A stretch of DNA of 64,000 nt from Roseateles sp. GTDB taxonomy: Bacteria; Pseudomonadota; Gammaproteobacteria; Burkholderiales; Burkholderiaceae_C. The stretch spans positions 29,450 through 93,449 of the forward strand of contig JAFALK010000018.1 in the NCBI GenBank assembly GCA_019234295.1, written 5' to 3'. Below are positions 51,713 to 61,261 of the stretch, piece by piece; positions within the stretch are counted from its first letter, which is position 1, and each line of letters starts with the position of its first letter. Under the pieces are notes generated by a model. It searched no databases, was not told where the DNA came from, and saw nothing but the letters and a program-made list of their open reading frames with translations. The translations under genes were made by a program, and so were the position numbers.

Positions 51713-52075
51713 ATGCGTCACTATGAAATCGTTCTGCTGATCCATCCGGATCAAAGCGAACAGGTTCCGGCCATGCTGGAACGCTACAAGGGTCTGATCA
51801 CCGCCGGTGGTGGTGTCGTGCATCGCGTCGAAGATTGGGGCCGCCGCCAACTGGCCTACCTGATCCAGAAGCTGGCCAAGGCCCATTACCTGTGCCTGAA
51901 CATCGAGTGCAGCAAGGAAGTGCTGGCTGAGCTCGAGACGGGCTTCCGCTTCAACGACGCCGTTCTGCGCCACATGACCGTGGTGAAGAGCAAGGCCGAG
52001 ACCACGCCTTCGGTCATGATGAAGGCCGTGGAGCGCGAAGAGGCCCGCAAGGCTCCCCAGGAAGCCACCGCCTAA
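51713..52075 (+). CDS. rpsF: 30S ribosomal protein S6
   Basis: Small-subunit protein binding next to S18. The 120-residue product starts [19 protein letters not shown] and has [14 protein letters not shown] and [17 protein letters not shown], typical of S6. AAGGAG lies seven bases upstream of ATG 51713. First gene of rpsF-priB-rpsR-rplI. Confidence 0.98.
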   Translation: MRHYEIVLLIHPDQSEQVPAMLERYKGLITAGGGVVHRVEDWGRRQLAYLIQKLAKAHYLCLNIECSKEVLAELETGFRFNDAVLRHMTVVKSKAETTPSVMMKAVEREEARKAPQEATA

Positions 52076-52116
52076 GCACCCTTGGTGCCCGGTAGCACGG
52101 CTCCATTGCTGACGGC

Positions 52117-52443
52117 GTGAATCGACTGACGCTTCACGCCCAGGTTCTGGAACTGGGATCGATCCGCTACACCCCCGCCGGCCTGATGGCCCTTGACCTC
52201 GGCTTGAAGCACGAGGGCGAGGCCCAGGAAGCTGGCAAGGCCAGAAAAGTCTCCATGGAGATCAAGGCACTGGGGATCGGAGAGATCTGCAAGCGACTGC
52301 AGGCGCTGGGAATTGGCAGCGAAGCTCTTTTCGAAGGGTTTCTGAGCCACCAGCGCAACGGACGAGGAATGATCTTCCACGTCACTGCCGTCCAAGGCTG
52401 CAACCAGGCTCCTGATGTTCGTTCCGGATTGACTCAAATTTAA
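52117..52443 (+). CDS. priB: Primosomal replication protein PriB
   Basis: Single-stranded-DNA-binding OB-fold protein that helps PriA restart collapsed forks. The 108-residue protein starts [20 protein letters not shown] at GTG 52117 and has [19 protein letters not shown], matching the SSB-like fold. Its position between rpsF and rpsR is diagnostic for PriB. The 41-bp gap after rpsF contains no clear additional gene. Confidence 0.9.
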   Translation: MNRLTLHAQVLELGSIRYTPAGLMALDLGLKHEGEAQEAGKARKVSMEIKALGIGEICKRLQALGIGSEALFEGFLSHQRNGRGMIFHVTAVQGCNQAPDVRSGLTQI

Positions 52444-52454
52444 CGAGGTTCACC

Positions 52455-52745
52455 ATGCCCGCACCCCGTGGTAAAGGTCGCTTCTCCAAAGACAAGAAGC
52501 CCAAGCGCAACCAACAATCGCTGCTGTTCCGCCGCAAGCGTTTCTGCCGTTTCACCGTCGCCGGTGTCGAGCAGATCGACTACAAGGACGTGGACACGCT
52601 GCGCGACTTCGTCGGCGAAAACGGCAAGATCACGCCCGCTCGCCTGACCGGCACCCGTGCCTTCTTCCAGCGCCAGCTGACCGTCGCCATCAAGCGTGCC
52701 CGCTTCCTGGCCATGCTGCCGTACAGCGACCAGCACAAGGTCTAA
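52455..52745 (+). CDS. rpsR: 30S ribosomal protein S18
   Basis: Small-subunit protein of 96 residues. The core [21 protein letters not shown] and [14 protein letters not shown] match S18; the basic N-terminal extension ([16 protein letters not shown]) is longer than in E. coli but common in betaproteobacteria. It starts 12 bases after priB with GAGG upstream. Confidence 0.98.
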   Translation: MPAPRGKGRFSKDKKPKRNQQSLLFRRKRFCRFTVAGVEQIDYKDVDTLRDFVGENGKITPARLTGTRAFFQRQLTVAIKRARFLAMLPYSDQHKV

Positions 52746-52757
52746 GGAGCTACAGTC

Positions 52758-53210
52758 ATGCAAATCATCCTGCTCGAAAAGGTCGCCAACCTGGGCAACC
52801 TCGGCGACGTGGTCAAGGTCAAGGACGGCTACGCCCGTAACTTCCTGATCCCGACGCGCCAGGCTCGCCGCGCCACCGCTGCCGCCATCAAGGAATTCGA
52901 AGCCAAGCGCGCCGAACTCGAGAAGGCCGCCGCTGAAAAGCTGGCCGCCGCTCAAGCCCTGGGCGACAGTCTGGCCGGCAAGACCGTCACCATCAGCCAG
53001 AAGGCTGGCGTGGACGGCCGTCTGTTCGGTTCCGTGACCAACGCCGACATCGCCGAAGCCATCAGCAAGCTGGGCTTCGCCGTCGCCAAGTCGCAGGTCC
53101 GCCTGCCCTTGGGCCCGCTGAAGGCCGTCGGCGAGTTCCCCGTCAACGTCGCTGCGCACACCGATGTGGTGGTCGAAGTGAACGTGCACGTGGTGGCCGA
53201 AGCCGAGTAA
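52758..53210 (+). CDS. rplI: 50S ribosomal protein L9
   Basis: Large-subunit protein of 150 residues with the N-terminal signature [19 protein letters not shown] and [16 protein letters not shown], a connecting helix and a C-terminal domain. It is 12 bases after rpsR and is followed by a strong terminator. Confidence 0.98.
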   Translation: MQIILLEKVANLGNLGDVVKVKDGYARNFLIPTRQARRATAAAIKEFEAKRAELEKAAAEKLAAAQALGDSLAGKTVTISQKAGVDGRLFGSVTNADIAEAISKLGFAVAKSQVRLPLGPLKAVGEFPVNVAAHTDVVVEVNVHVVAEAE

Positions 53211-53230
53211 GACTCGCGCTCCAATGCACG

Positions 53231-53262
53231 AAAAGCCGACGGCTCTGGCCGTCGGCTTTTTT
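53231..53262 (+). terminator. Intrinsic terminator after rplI
   Basis: AAAAGCCGACGGC-TCTG-GCCGTCGGCTTTTTT forms a nine-pair G/C stem extended by A/T pairs, then a T run. It ends the ribosomal operon and isolates dnaB. Confidence 0.92.
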
Positions 53263-53301
53263 GTTTTTCGGCGACCGTAGATATACACGGCAAGCCACCG
53301 G

Positions 53302-53322
53302 ATCTCCACAGGCTTGTCCACA
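53302..53322 (+). promoter_or_regulatory. Candidate DnaA boxes upstream of dnaB
   Basis: TTGTCCACA (53314-53322) matches the DnaA box TTATCCACA at eight of nine positions, and ATCTCCACA (53302-53310) matches at seven, in the same orientation and 12 bp apart. They lie 34 bp before the dnaB start. Nearby, TATAGT (53344-53349) could be a -10 but would give a leaderless message. Confidence 0.4.
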
Positions 53323-53355
53323 GGGCCGTGGCCGGTCCGCGCCTATAGTTCACGC

Positions 53356-54762
53356 ATGTCAGCGATCCTCAACAACCCCACGCCGCCTGATTCCGATGTG
53401 GCCCGACTGCGCGTGCCGCCGCACTCGGTCGAAGCCGAGCAGAGCGTGCTCGGCGGCCTCCTGATCGACAACTCCGCCTGGGACAAGGCCGCCGACCTGC
53501 TGACCGACAGCGACTTCTACCGCTACGAGCACAAGCTCATCTTCGCGGCCGTTGGCAAGCTCGTGAACGCGGGCAAGCCGGCCGACGTGGTGACGGTCTT
53601 CGAAGAGCTCACCTCGGTGGGCAAGGTCGATGATTGCGGCGGCCTCAGCTACCTCAATGCGCTGGCCCAAAGCGTGCCCAGTGCCGCCAACCTGCGCCGT
53701 TATGCCGAGATCGTTCGCGAGCGCGCCGTGCTGCGCAAGCTCGTGAGCGCCAGCGACGAAATCGCCACCGCGGCCATGCAGCCGCAAGGGCGCGCCGTAG
53801 ACCAGATCCTCGACGACGCCGAGGCCAAGATCCTCTCGATCAACGAAGAGGGCTCGCGCGGCAAGCAGGGCTTCCAGGGCATGGACAAGCTCATGGTCGA
53901 CCTGATGGACCGCGTCAACGAGCTGGCCGAGAACGGCGCAGAGGACGTGACCGGTGTTCGAACGGGCTTCTACGATCTCGACCGCATGACGGCCGGCCTG
54001 CAAAAGGGCGACCTCATCGTGCTGGCCGCGCGCCCGTCTATGGGCAAGACGGCCTTCGCCATCAATATCGGCGAAAACGTTGCGATCAACGAAGGCCTGC
54101 CCGTCATCATCTACTCCATGGAAATGGGCGCGGCGCAGCTCGCGCTGCGCATGGTCGGCTCGATCGGCCGAATCGACCAGAGCCATCTGCGCACGGGCCG
54201 CCTCAACGACGAGGAATTCGGCCGCCTGGCCGAGGCCGTGGACAAACTCGGCAACTCGCCCATCTTCATCGACGAGAGCCCGGCCCTGAGCCCTTCCGAA
54301 GTGCGCGCTCGCGCGCGCCGCCAGAAGCGCATTTGCGGCGCCATCGGCCTGATCATCGTTGACTACCTGCAGTTGATGAGCGGCAACGGCGGCAACGAGG
54401 AAAACCGCGCCACCGTGCTCGGCGAGATCTCACGGGGCCTGAAGGGCCTGGCTAAGGAACTCGAGTGCCCGGTGATCGCGCTGTCGCAGCTGAATCGTTC
54501 GGTGGAGACCCGTCCCGACAAGCGCCCCATGATGTCGGACCTGCGCGAATCCGGCGCCATCGAGCAGGATGCGGACATCATTATGTTCATCTACCGCGAC
54601 GAGTACTACACCAAGGAAGAGTGCAAGGAGCCCGGGGTCGCGGAGATCATTATTGCGAAGCAGCGTAATGGTCCGGTGGGCACGGTGAAGCTGCACTTCC
54701 AGCGCATGCACACCAAGTTCGAGAACCTGGCGCCCGGCTACTCGGGCGGCGGCGAGTACTGA
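53356..54762 (+). CDS. dnaB: Replicative DNA helicase DnaB
   Basis: Hexameric 5'-3' helicase at the replication fork. The 468-residue protein has the N-terminal DnaG-interacting domain (PPHSVEAEQSVLGGLLID), then the RecA-like domain with Walker A ARPSMGKTAFAINI, Walker B LIIVDYLQLM and the C-terminal DLRESGAIEQDADIIMF and AKQRNGPVGTVKL. No intein is present. ATG 53356 is chosen; the frame upstream crosses the promoter region. Confidence 0.97.
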   Translation: MSAILNNPTPPDSDVARLRVPPHSVEAEQSVLGGLLIDNSAWDKAADLLTDSDFYRYEHKLIFAAVGKLVNAGKPADVVTVFEELTSVGKVDDCGGLSYLNALAQSVPSAANLRRYAEIVRERAVLRKLVSASDEIATAAMQPQGRAVDQILDDAEAKILSINEEGSRGKQGFQGMDKLMVDLMDRVNELAENGAEDVTGVRTGFYDLDRMTAGLQKGDLIVLAARPSMGKTAFAINIGENVAINEGLPVIIYSMEMGAAQLALRMVGSIGRIDQSHLRTGRLNDEEFGRLAEAVDKLGNSPIFIDESPALSPSEVRARARRQKRICGAIGLIIVDYLQLMSGNGGNEENRATVLGEISRGLKGLAKELECPVIALSQLNRSVETRPDKRPMMSDLRESGAIEQDADIIMFIYRDEYYTKEECKEPGVAEIIIAKQRNGPVGTVKLHFQRMHTKFENLAPGYSGGGEY

Positions 54763-54791
54763 CCTCGGGACCTCGACGGCAAGAATTGTTC

Positions 54792-54821
54792 TTGCGCTGA
54801 AGGATTGGCTTGCTGTATAAA
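54792..54821 (+). promoter_or_regulatory. Promoter of the radical SAM gene
   Basis: TTGCGC (54792-54797) and TATAAA (54816-54821) with an 18-bp spacer form a plausible sigma-70 promoter. Transcription would start near 54828-54830, at the start codon itself, so the mRNA would be leaderless. A GCAAGAA-TTG-TTCTTGC hairpin (54779-54795) overlaps the -35. Confidence 0.55.
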
Positions 54822-54828
54822 TGTACAG
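54813..54828 (+). promoter_or_regulatory. LexA (SOS) box
   Basis: CTGTATAAATGTACAG has the exact CTGT-N8-ACAG form of a LexA operator, and the surrounding 20 bp match the E. coli consensus at 17 positions. It overlaps the -10 box and the start-codon region of the radical SAM gene, where bound LexA would block RNA polymerase. Confidence 0.75.
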
Positions 54829-54829
54829 T

Positions 54830-55915
54830 ATGTCGATCCATCCAGACCCCATCAAAGGCCGCGGCAGTGCCTGGGCGATCGCGCATCGTTTTGAGTCCCG
54901 CGAGCGTGAAGCCTTCGACGACGGATGGGGGACGCTGGAGCAAGCGGTTCACGAAGAGCATCTGCCACCCGCCACGCAGATCATCGAGGAGCAATCGCGC
55001 TCCATCCTCTCCGCCAACCAGTCGCCCGACATCCCCTTCGATCGCTCGATCAATCCGTATCGCGGCTGCGAGCACGGCTGCATTTATTGCTTCGCCCGAC
55101 CCACGCACAGCTATCTGAACCTCTCGCCGGGCCTGGACTTCGAGACCAAGATCATCGCCAAGATGAATGCGGCGCAGCTGCTGCGCAAGGCTCTGGCCAG
55201 CAAGGCCTACGAACCGACGACGATCTGCATCGGCACGGCTACCGATGCCTATCAACCCGTGGAACGCAAGCTCGGCATCACACGCAGTTTGATCGAGGTG
55301 TTGGCCGAGCACGAACATCCCTTTTCACTCGTCACCAAGTCCAGTGGCGTAGAACGCGACCTGGACCTGATTGCACCCATGGCGGAGAAGCAGCTTGTGG
55401 CGGTCTATGTGTCGATCACCACGCTGGATGCCGATCTGGCCCGCATCCTGGAGCCGCGCGCTGCTGCGCCGCACCGCCGGCTGCGCACGCTAAAGACCTT
55501 GTCGGAGGCGGGCGTGCGCGTCGGGGTGAGCGTGTCGCCCGTCATTCCCTTCCTCAACGAGCCCGAGCTGGAGTGCATTCTCGAAGCGGCGGCCGAAGCT
55601 GGCGCGCGCTCGGCTTTCTCCATCCCGTTGCGCCTGCCCTGGGAGGTGGCGCCGCTCTTCAAGGATTGGTTGGCACAGCATTTTCCGGATCGCGCCGCGC
55701 GCGTGATGGCACGTCTGCGCGAGATGCGCGGAGGGCGCGACAACGATCCGAATTTCGGCTCCCGCATGCGCGGCGAGGGTCTGTGGGCGCAGTTGCTGCG
55801 CCAGCGCCTCAACAAGGCCGCGGCGCGCTTCGGTCTGGACCGTGAGCGCGAGCCCTTGGTGGTGGACCACTTCAAGCGCCCGCGCGAGGCAGACGCCCAG
55901 GGCGAGCTCTTCTAG
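54830..55915 (+). CDS. PA0069/SplB-like radical SAM protein
   Basis: The 361-residue protein has the radical SAM cluster motif CEHGCIYCF (Cys80, Cys84, Cys87), preceded by INPYRGC and followed by RPTHSYL, as in the PA0069 family related to spore photoproduct lyase. GTATDAYQPVERKLGITR and VSVSPVIPFLNEPELE are also typical. The biochemical substrate is unknown; DNA-lesion repair has been suggested from SplB similarity. ATG 54821 lies inside the LexA box, so I use ATG 54830. SOS control would fit a DNA-damage role. The 128 bp after the stop (55916-56043) hold nothing recognisable. Confidence 0.85.
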   Translation: MSIHPDPIKGRGSAWAIAHRFESREREAFDDGWGTLEQAVHEEHLPPATQIIEEQSRSILSANQSPDIPFDRSINPYRGCEHGCIYCFARPTHSYLNLSPGLDFETKIIAKMNAAQLLRKALASKAYEPTTICIGTATDAYQPVERKLGITRSLIEVLAEHEHPFSLVTKSSGVERDLDLIAPMAEKQLVAVYVSITTLDADLARILEPRAAAPHRRLRTLKTLSEAGVRVGVSVSPVIPFLNEPELECILEAAAEAGARSAFSIPLRLPWEVAPLFKDWLAQHFPDRAARVMARLREMRGGRDNDPNFGSRMRGEGLWAQLLRQRLNKAAARFGLDREREPLVVDHFKRPREADAQGELF

Positions 55916-56043
55916 CGACAGTGGGCCAACAGATCCCGTTCGGGCTTGTACCGCGAGGTCTGCACGCCCTGAAGGCCCAGCACCGTCCGCCAGGCGAGGG
56001 TCAGAGGCGAACGCAGTGAAGGTTTCTGGAGCCGTGGCGCCTT

Positions 56044-57198
56044 CTACTTGAAGAAGTCCTTCACTCGATCGGTCCAGGTCTTGGCATTGGGCGAGTGCCG
56101 CTCACCGCCTTCCTTGAGCGACTTGTCCAGCTCCTTGAGCAGCTTTCTCTGATGCTCCGTGAGCTTGATCGGCGTTTCCACGGCGATGTGCACGTACAGG
56201 TCGCCCGGGTAGCTCGAACGCACACCCTTGATGCCCTTGCCGCGCAGGCGGAAGGTCTTACCGTGCTGGGTGCCCTCGGGCAGCTCGATCTCGGCCTTGC
56301 CGCCCAGGGTGGGCACTTCGATCGCACCGCCCAGCGCCGCCGACACCAGGCCTACGGGGATGGTGCAGTGCAGGTCGTCGCCGTCACGCTCAAAGATGTC
56401 GTGCTGCTTGATGCGGATTTCGATGTAGAGATCGCCCGGCGGCCCGCCGTTCACGCCCGGCTCGCCATTGCCTGCAGAGCGGATGCGCATGCCCTCGTTG
56501 ATGCCGGCAGGGATCTTGACCTCCAGCGTCTTCTGCTTCTTGACCTTGCCCTGGCCATTGCAGGCGGTGCAGGGGTCCGGAATGATCTTGCCGGAGCCAT
56601 GGCAGTGTGGGCAGGTCTGCTGGATGCTGAAGAAGCCCTGGCGCATATGCACCGTGCCCGAGCCGCCGCAGGAGCCGCAGCTCTTGGCACTGGTACCGGG
56701 CTTGGCGCCAGAGCCCTTGCAGGTCTCGCAGCCTTCCCACGTGGGAATGCGGATCTGGGTTTCCTTGCCCTTGGCCGCTTCTTCGAGCGTGATCTCCATC
56801 GCGTACGACAGGTCGCTGCCGCGGTAGACCTGCTGGCCACCGCCGCCGCGGCGACCGGCGCCGGCAGCGCCACCGCCGAAGATGTCGCCGAAGATGTCGC
56901 CGAAGGCCTCGGCGAAGCCGCCGAAGCCTTCGCCGCCCGGGCCGCCGCGGAAACCGCCTGCGTTGGGGTCCACGCCCGCATGGCCGTATTGGTCGTAAGC
57001 GGCGCGCTTCTGGCTGTCGGAGAGCATCTCGTAGGCCTCCTTGGCCTCCTTGAACTTTTCCTCGGCCGCCTTCGCGCCCTCACCCTGGTTGCGGTCGGGG
57101 TGGTGCTTCATGGCCAACTTGCGGTAGGCCTTCTTGATCTCGTCCTCGCTGGCGTTCTTCGCCACGCCGAGGGCTTCGTAGTAATCGCGCTTTGCCAT
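56044..57198 (-). CDS. dnaJ: Chaperone DnaJ
   Basis: J-domain co-chaperone that delivers substrates to DnaK and stimulates its ATPase. The 384-residue protein has the J domain with the HPD motif in [12 protein letters not shown], a Gly/Phe-rich linker ([17 protein letters not shown]), four CxxCxGxG zinc repeats ([36 protein letters not shown]) and the C-terminal substrate domains. It follows dnaK on the minus strand. Confidence 0.97.
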   Translation of the reverse strand: MAKRDYYEALGVAKNASEDEIKKAYRKLAMKHHPDRNQGEGAKAAEEKFKEAKEAYEMLSDSQKRAAYDQYGHAGVDPNAGGFRGGPGGEGFGGFAEAFGDIFGDIFGGGAAGAGRRGGGGQQVYRGSDLSYAMEITLEEAAKGKETQIRIPTWEGCETCKGSGAKPGTSAKSCGSCGGSGTVHMRQGFFSIQQTCPHCHGSGKIIPDPCTACNGQGKVKKQKTLEVKIPAGINEGMRIRSAGNGEPGVNGGPPGDLYIEIRIKQHDIFERDGDDLHCTIPVGLVSAALGGAIEVPTLGGKAEIELPEGTQHGKTFRLRGKGIKGVRSSYPGDLYVHIAVETPIKLTEHQRKLLKELDKSLKEGGERHSPNAKTWTDRVKDFFK

Positions 57199-57217
57199 CT
57201 GGGTTCCTAAGCGTGAA

Positions 57218-57247
57218 GCCGCGCGGACCTCAATCGGTGCGCGCGGC
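57218..57247 (-). other. Hairpin between dnaK and dnaJ
   Basis: GCCGCGCG and CGCGCGGC pair across a 14-base loop in the 72-bp dnaK-dnaJ gap. There is no T run. Such a stem could reduce read-through or protect the dnaK message so that DnaK exceeds DnaJ; this is inference. Confidence 0.5.
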
Positions 57248-57270
57248 TCGAGTGGTCAGGCGGCGAAGCC

Positions 57271-59226
57271 TTACTTCGTGTCCTTGACTTCCTTGAACTC
57301 CGCGTCCACCACGTTGTCGTCGGCGGGCTTGGCATGGGCAGCTGCGGCCGCTTGCGGCTGCTCGGCTGCGCCTTGCGCGGCAGCAGCCGCGGCTTGCGCG
57401 CCTTGCGCTTCGGCGTAGACCTTTTCGCCCAGTTTCTGGCTCGCGGTCATCAGCGCCTCGGTCTTGGTCTCGATGTCGGCCTTGTCGTCACCCTTGATGG
57501 ACTCTTCCAGATCCTTGATGGCGGCCTCGATCTTCTCCTTCTCGGCGGCCTCGATCTTCTCGCCATGCTCGCCCAGCGACTTGCGTACCGAGTGCACCAT
57601 TGCGTCGGCCTGGTTGCGCGCCTGCACGAGCTCGACCTTCTTCTTGTCCTCGGCCGCATTGGCCTCGGCATCCTTGACCATCTTCTCGATCTCGGCTTCC
57701 GACAGGCCCGAGTTCGCCTTGATGGTGATCTTGTTTTCCTTGCCAGTGCCCTTGTCCTTGGCGCCCACGTGCAGGATGCCGTTGGCGTCGATGTCGAAGC
57801 TCACCTCGATCTGTGGCACGCCGCGCGGAGCGGGCGGAATGCCTTCGAGATTGAATTCGCCCAGCGACTTGTTGGCCTGGGCCAGCTCGCGCTCACCCTG
57901 GTAGACCTTGATGGTCACGGCCGGCTGGTTGTCGTCGGCGGTGGAGAAGGTCTGGCTGAATTTGGTCGGGATGGTCGTGTTCTTGGCGATCATCTTCGTC
58001 ATCACCCCGCCCAGGGTCTCGATGCCCAGGGAAAGCGGGGTGACGTCCAGCAGCAGCACGTCCTTGCGCTCGCCGCCCAGGACCTGGCCCTGGATGGCGG
58101 CACCGACGGCCACGGCCTCGTCGGGGTTCACGTCCTTGCGCGGCTCCTTGCCGAAGAACTCCTTGACCTTCTCCTGCACCTTGGGCATGCGGGTCATGCC
58201 GCCGACGAGGATCACGTCGTCGATGGCGGACACGGCCACGCCGGCGTCCTTGATGGCCGTGCGGCACGGGGCGATGGTGCGCTCGATCAGCTCGTCAACG
58301 AGCGACTCCAGCTTGGCGCGGGTCAGCTTGACGTTCAGGTGCTTCGGGCCCGTTGCATCGGCCGTGATGTAGGGCAGGTTGACGTCGGTCTGGGACGAGT
58401 TCGACAGCTCGATCTTGGCCTTCTCGGCGGCTTCCTTCAGGCGCTGCAGGGCGAGCACGTCCTTGGTCAGGTCGACGCCCTGGTCCTTCTTGAACTCGGC
58501 AATGATGTAGTCGATGATGCGCTGGTCGAAGTCTTCACCGCCCAGGAAGGTGTCGCCGTTGGTGGACAGGACTTCGAACTGCATTTCGCCGTCCACGTCG
58601 GCGATCTCGATGATCGAGACGTCAAACGTGCCGCCCCCGAGGTCGTACACGGCGATCTTGCGGTCGCCCTTGCCGTGCTTGTCCAGGCCGAAGGCCAGGG
58701 CCGCAGCGGTGGGCTCGTTGATGATGCGCTTCACATCCAGGCCAGCGATACGGCCGGCGTCCTTGGTGGCTTGGCGCTGGGCGTCGTTGAAGTAGGCCGG
58801 CACCGTGATCACGGCCTCGGTCACTTCCTCGCCGAGGTAGTCCTCGGCCGTCTTCTTCATCTTGCGCAGCACTTCGGCGCTGACCTGCGGGGGCGCGAAC
58901 TTTTTGCCGCGCACTTCCACCCAGGCGTCGCCGTTGTCGGCGGCCGCGATGGTGTAGGGCATCAGGTCGATGTCCTTCTGCACTTCCTTCTCGGTGAACT
59001 TGCGCCCGATCAGGCGCTTCACGGCGTAAAGCGTGTTCTTCGGGTTGGTCACGGCCTGGCGCTTGGCCGAGGCCCCGACGAGGATCTCGCCGTCTTCCTG
59101 GTAGGCAATGATGGACGGCGTCGTGCGCGCGCCTTCGGCGTTTTCAATCACGCGCGTCGTGTTGCCTTCCATGACCGCCACGCACGAGTTCGTGGTGCCG
59201 AGGTCAATGCCGATGATCTTTCCCAT
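57271..59226 (-). CDS. dnaK: Molecular chaperone DnaK (Hsp70)
   Basis: ATP-driven Hsp70. The 651-residue protein starts [20 protein letters not shown] and has [38 protein letters not shown] and [14 protein letters not shown], then the substrate domain, an Ala/Gln-rich lid region and the C-terminal [12 protein letters not shown] motif. GGAGCACCCC upstream of ATG 59226 is the ribosome site. It lies between grpE and dnaJ. Confidence 0.98.
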   Translation of the reverse strand: MGKIIGIDLGTTNSCVAVMEGNTTRVIENAEGARTTPSIIAYQEDGEILVGASAKRQAVTNPKNTLYAVKRLIGRKFTEKEVQKDIDLMPYTIAAADNGDAWVEVRGKKFAPPQVSAEVLRKMKKTAEDYLGEEVTEAVITVPAYFNDAQRQATKDAGRIAGLDVKRIINEPTAAALAFGLDKHGKGDRKIAVYDLGGGTFDVSIIEIADVDGEMQFEVLSTNGDTFLGGEDFDQRIIDYIIAEFKKDQGVDLTKDVLALQRLKEAAEKAKIELSNSSQTDVNLPYITADATGPKHLNVKLTRAKLESLVDELIERTIAPCRTAIKDAGVAVSAIDDVILVGGMTRMPKVQEKVKEFFGKEPRKDVNPDEAVAVGAAIQGQVLGGERKDVLLLDVTPLSLGIETLGGVMTKMIAKNTTIPTKFSQTFSTADDNQPAVTIKVYQGERELAQANKSLGEFNLEGIPPAPRGVPQIEVSFDIDANGILHVGAKDKGTGKENKITIKANSGLSEAEIEKMVKDAEANAAEDKKKVELVQARNQADAMVHSVRKSLGEHGEKIEAAEKEKIEAAIKDLEESIKGDDKADIETKTEALMTASQKLGEKVYAEAQGAQAAAAAAQGAAEQPQAAAAAHAKPADDNVVDAEFKEVKDTK

Positions 59227-59235
59227 GGGGTGCTC

Positions 59236-59271
59236 CTGAATCTGTGGAATTTCGATGTTCTGAATCTGTGG
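59236..59271 (-). repeat. 12-bp direct repeat in the dnaK leader
   Basis: CCACAGATTCAG (minus strand) occurs twice, at 59236-59247 and 59260-59271, with a 24-bp period, in the 65-bp gap between grpE and dnaK. The copy nearer dnaK ends right before the ribosome site. Origin could be a small duplication or a protein-binding pair. Confidence 0.8.
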
Positions 59272-59291
59272 CTGTCTGCCGAAGTTTCAAG

Positions 59292-59816
59292 TTACTTCGG
59301 TGCGGAGACGGTCACGAGGGCCGGGCGCAGCGTGCGCTCGGCGATGGAATAGCCTTTTTGCAAGACCATCACGACGGTGTTGGCCTCCTGCTCCGACGGC
59401 ACCATGGAGATGGCCTGGTGCTGGTGCGGATCGAACTTGGCTCCGGCCGCCGGGTTGATCTCGAGGACCTTGTTGCGTTCCAGGGCTGCGGCGAGCTGGC
59501 GGCGGGTGGCGTGCACGCCTTCAAGCACGGTCTCGATCTTGGCGTCGGGCGTGGCGATCGCCGCGTCCATGCTGTCCATCACCGGCAGCATGGCCTCGGC
59601 GAAGGCCTCGACAGCGAACTTGCGCGCCTTGCTCATGTCTTCCTCGGCACGGCGGCGGATGTTCTCGCTCTCGGCCTTGGCGCGCAGATAGGCGTCGCTC
59701 ATCTCGGCCAAACGGGCCTCCAAGGCGGCGATCTGGGCTTCAGGGCCGGCTTCCGAGGCGTCGGGTGTCTCGAAGGCCTCTTCGCTTTCGGGGATCGGGG
59801 TGTTGTCGGTGCTCAT
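59292..59816 (-). CDS. grpE: Nucleotide exchange factor GrpE
   Basis: Co-chaperone that releases ADP from DnaK. The 174-residue protein has an acidic N-terminus, the long coiled-coil ([31 protein letters not shown]) and the C-terminal beta domain with [17 protein letters not shown] and [19 protein letters not shown] 59816 gives the expected acidic start ([13 protein letters not shown]). No clear Shine-Dalgarno precedes it. Confidence 0.96.
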   Translation of the reverse strand: MSTDNTPIPESEEAFETPDASEAGPEAQIAALEARLAEMSDAYLRAKAESENIRRRAEEDMSKARKFAVEAFAEAMLPVMDSMDAAIATPDAKIETVLEGVHATRRQLAAALERNKVLEINPAAGAKFDPHQHQAISMVPSEQEANTVVMVLQKGYSIAERTLRPALVTVSAPK

Positions 59817-59833
59817 AGTCGAAAAAAAGCAAT

Positions 59834-59851
59834 CGCGCCCAGATGGGCGCG
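59834..59851 (-). other. Palindrome overlapping the grpE promoter
   Basis: CGCGCCCA-TC-TGGGCGCG on the minus strand is a perfect eight-pair inverted repeat, followed after ATTGC by seven T. It could be an imperfect terminator for hslR upstream, a leader stem of grpE, or both; it covers the -10 of the sigma-32 promoter. Confidence 0.55.
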
Positions 59852-59868
59852 TTGTCCTGAAATTCAAG
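59841..59868 (-). promoter_or_regulatory. Sigma-32 heat-shock promoter of grpE-dnaK-dnaJ
   Basis: On the minus strand CTTGAA (59863-59868), preceded by CGCCCT, is followed after 15 bp by CCCATCT (59841-59847). This matches the RpoH consensus CTTGAA-N13-15-CCCCATnT closely. It sits 25-52 bp before the grpE start, the expected position for the heat-shock operon. Confidence 0.75.
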
Positions 59869-59894
59869 AGGGCGATTTTATCGGTGGAAACCCG

Positions 59895-60295
<401 letters not shown>

Positions 60296-60299
<4 letters not shown>

Positions 60300-61261
60300 A
60301 GATGCCGCTCGGCTGCCGCCACGAGGGCGCGAATGCCGGCCTCGCTGTCGTTGAGGGCCGGGATGTAGACGAAATCTTGGCCACCGGCGCCCAGGAATGC
60401 TTGGCGCGCCTCCAGGGCGATCTCCTCCAAGGTCTCCAAGCAGTCGGCCGCAAAGCCCGGGCAGATCACGTCCACCTTCTTCAAGCCGGCTCGAGCCCGC
60501 TGGACCAATAGCGGTTCGGTATAGGGTTGCAGCCACTGCGCCTTGCCGAAGCGGCTCTGGAAGCTGACGGCGAACTGCGACTCCGCAAGGCCCAGCCTGG
60601 CGGCCAGGCGGCGCCCGGTTTCCTGGCACTGATCGTGATATGGATCGCCGAGCTTGCGGGTGCGCTCGGGCATGCCATGAAAGCTCATGACCAACAGCTC
60701 GCCGCGACCGTGCGTCTTCCAAGACTTCAGCACGCTCTGGGCGAGCGCCTCGATGTAGAGCGGCTCGTCGCAGTAGCCGTTCGAGAAGCGCAGCTCGGGC
60801 AACACCCGCGTGCGCAGTTGCCAGCGCGAGACCGCGTCGATGACGCTGGCTGTGGTGGCAGCGCAGTACTGCGGATAGGCGGGCAATATCAGGATGCGCT
60901 CGAAGCCTTCGCCGGCGAGCCGATCCAGCTCCTGGCCGATGGCCGGCGAGCCGTAGCGCATGGCATGGCGTACGCTGACCGAACGCCCGTTCTCGCCCAG
61001 CCAGCCCTGCAGCAGCTTGGCCTGCTTCTCGGTCCAGACCTTGAGCGGTGAGCCTTCGCGCGTCCAGACGGTGGCGTACTTGGCGGCTGACTTGGCCGGC
61101 CGGGTGCGCAGGACGATGCAGTGCAGAATGAGCCACCAGAGGGCGCGCGGAATCTCCACGACGCGGGGATCCCAGAGGAATTCGGCCAGGTAACGCCGGG
61201 TCGCGGCGGGCGTGGGCGCGTCAGGGCTGCCCAGATTGCACAACAGGACCGCAGTCTTCAA
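60296..61261 (-). CDS. hemH: Ferrochelatase
   Basis: Inserts ferrous iron into protoporphyrin IX, the last step of heme synthesis. The 321-residue protein starts LKTAVLLCNLGSPDAPTP (read as Met at TTG 61261), has LILPAYPQYCAATTASV, the active-site FHGMPERTRKLGDPYHDQC and the C-terminal CPGFAADCLETLEEI. The TTG start overlaps the stop of the cyclase gene (TTGA); no ATG or GTG lies closer to the conserved N-terminus. Confidence 0.94.

Noticed and set aside
57334..59352. 672-codon plus-strand frame opposite dnaK
   Set aside because: Long antisense frames opposite dnaK are a well-known artefact of its codon pattern; no independent ribosome site or domain is seen.
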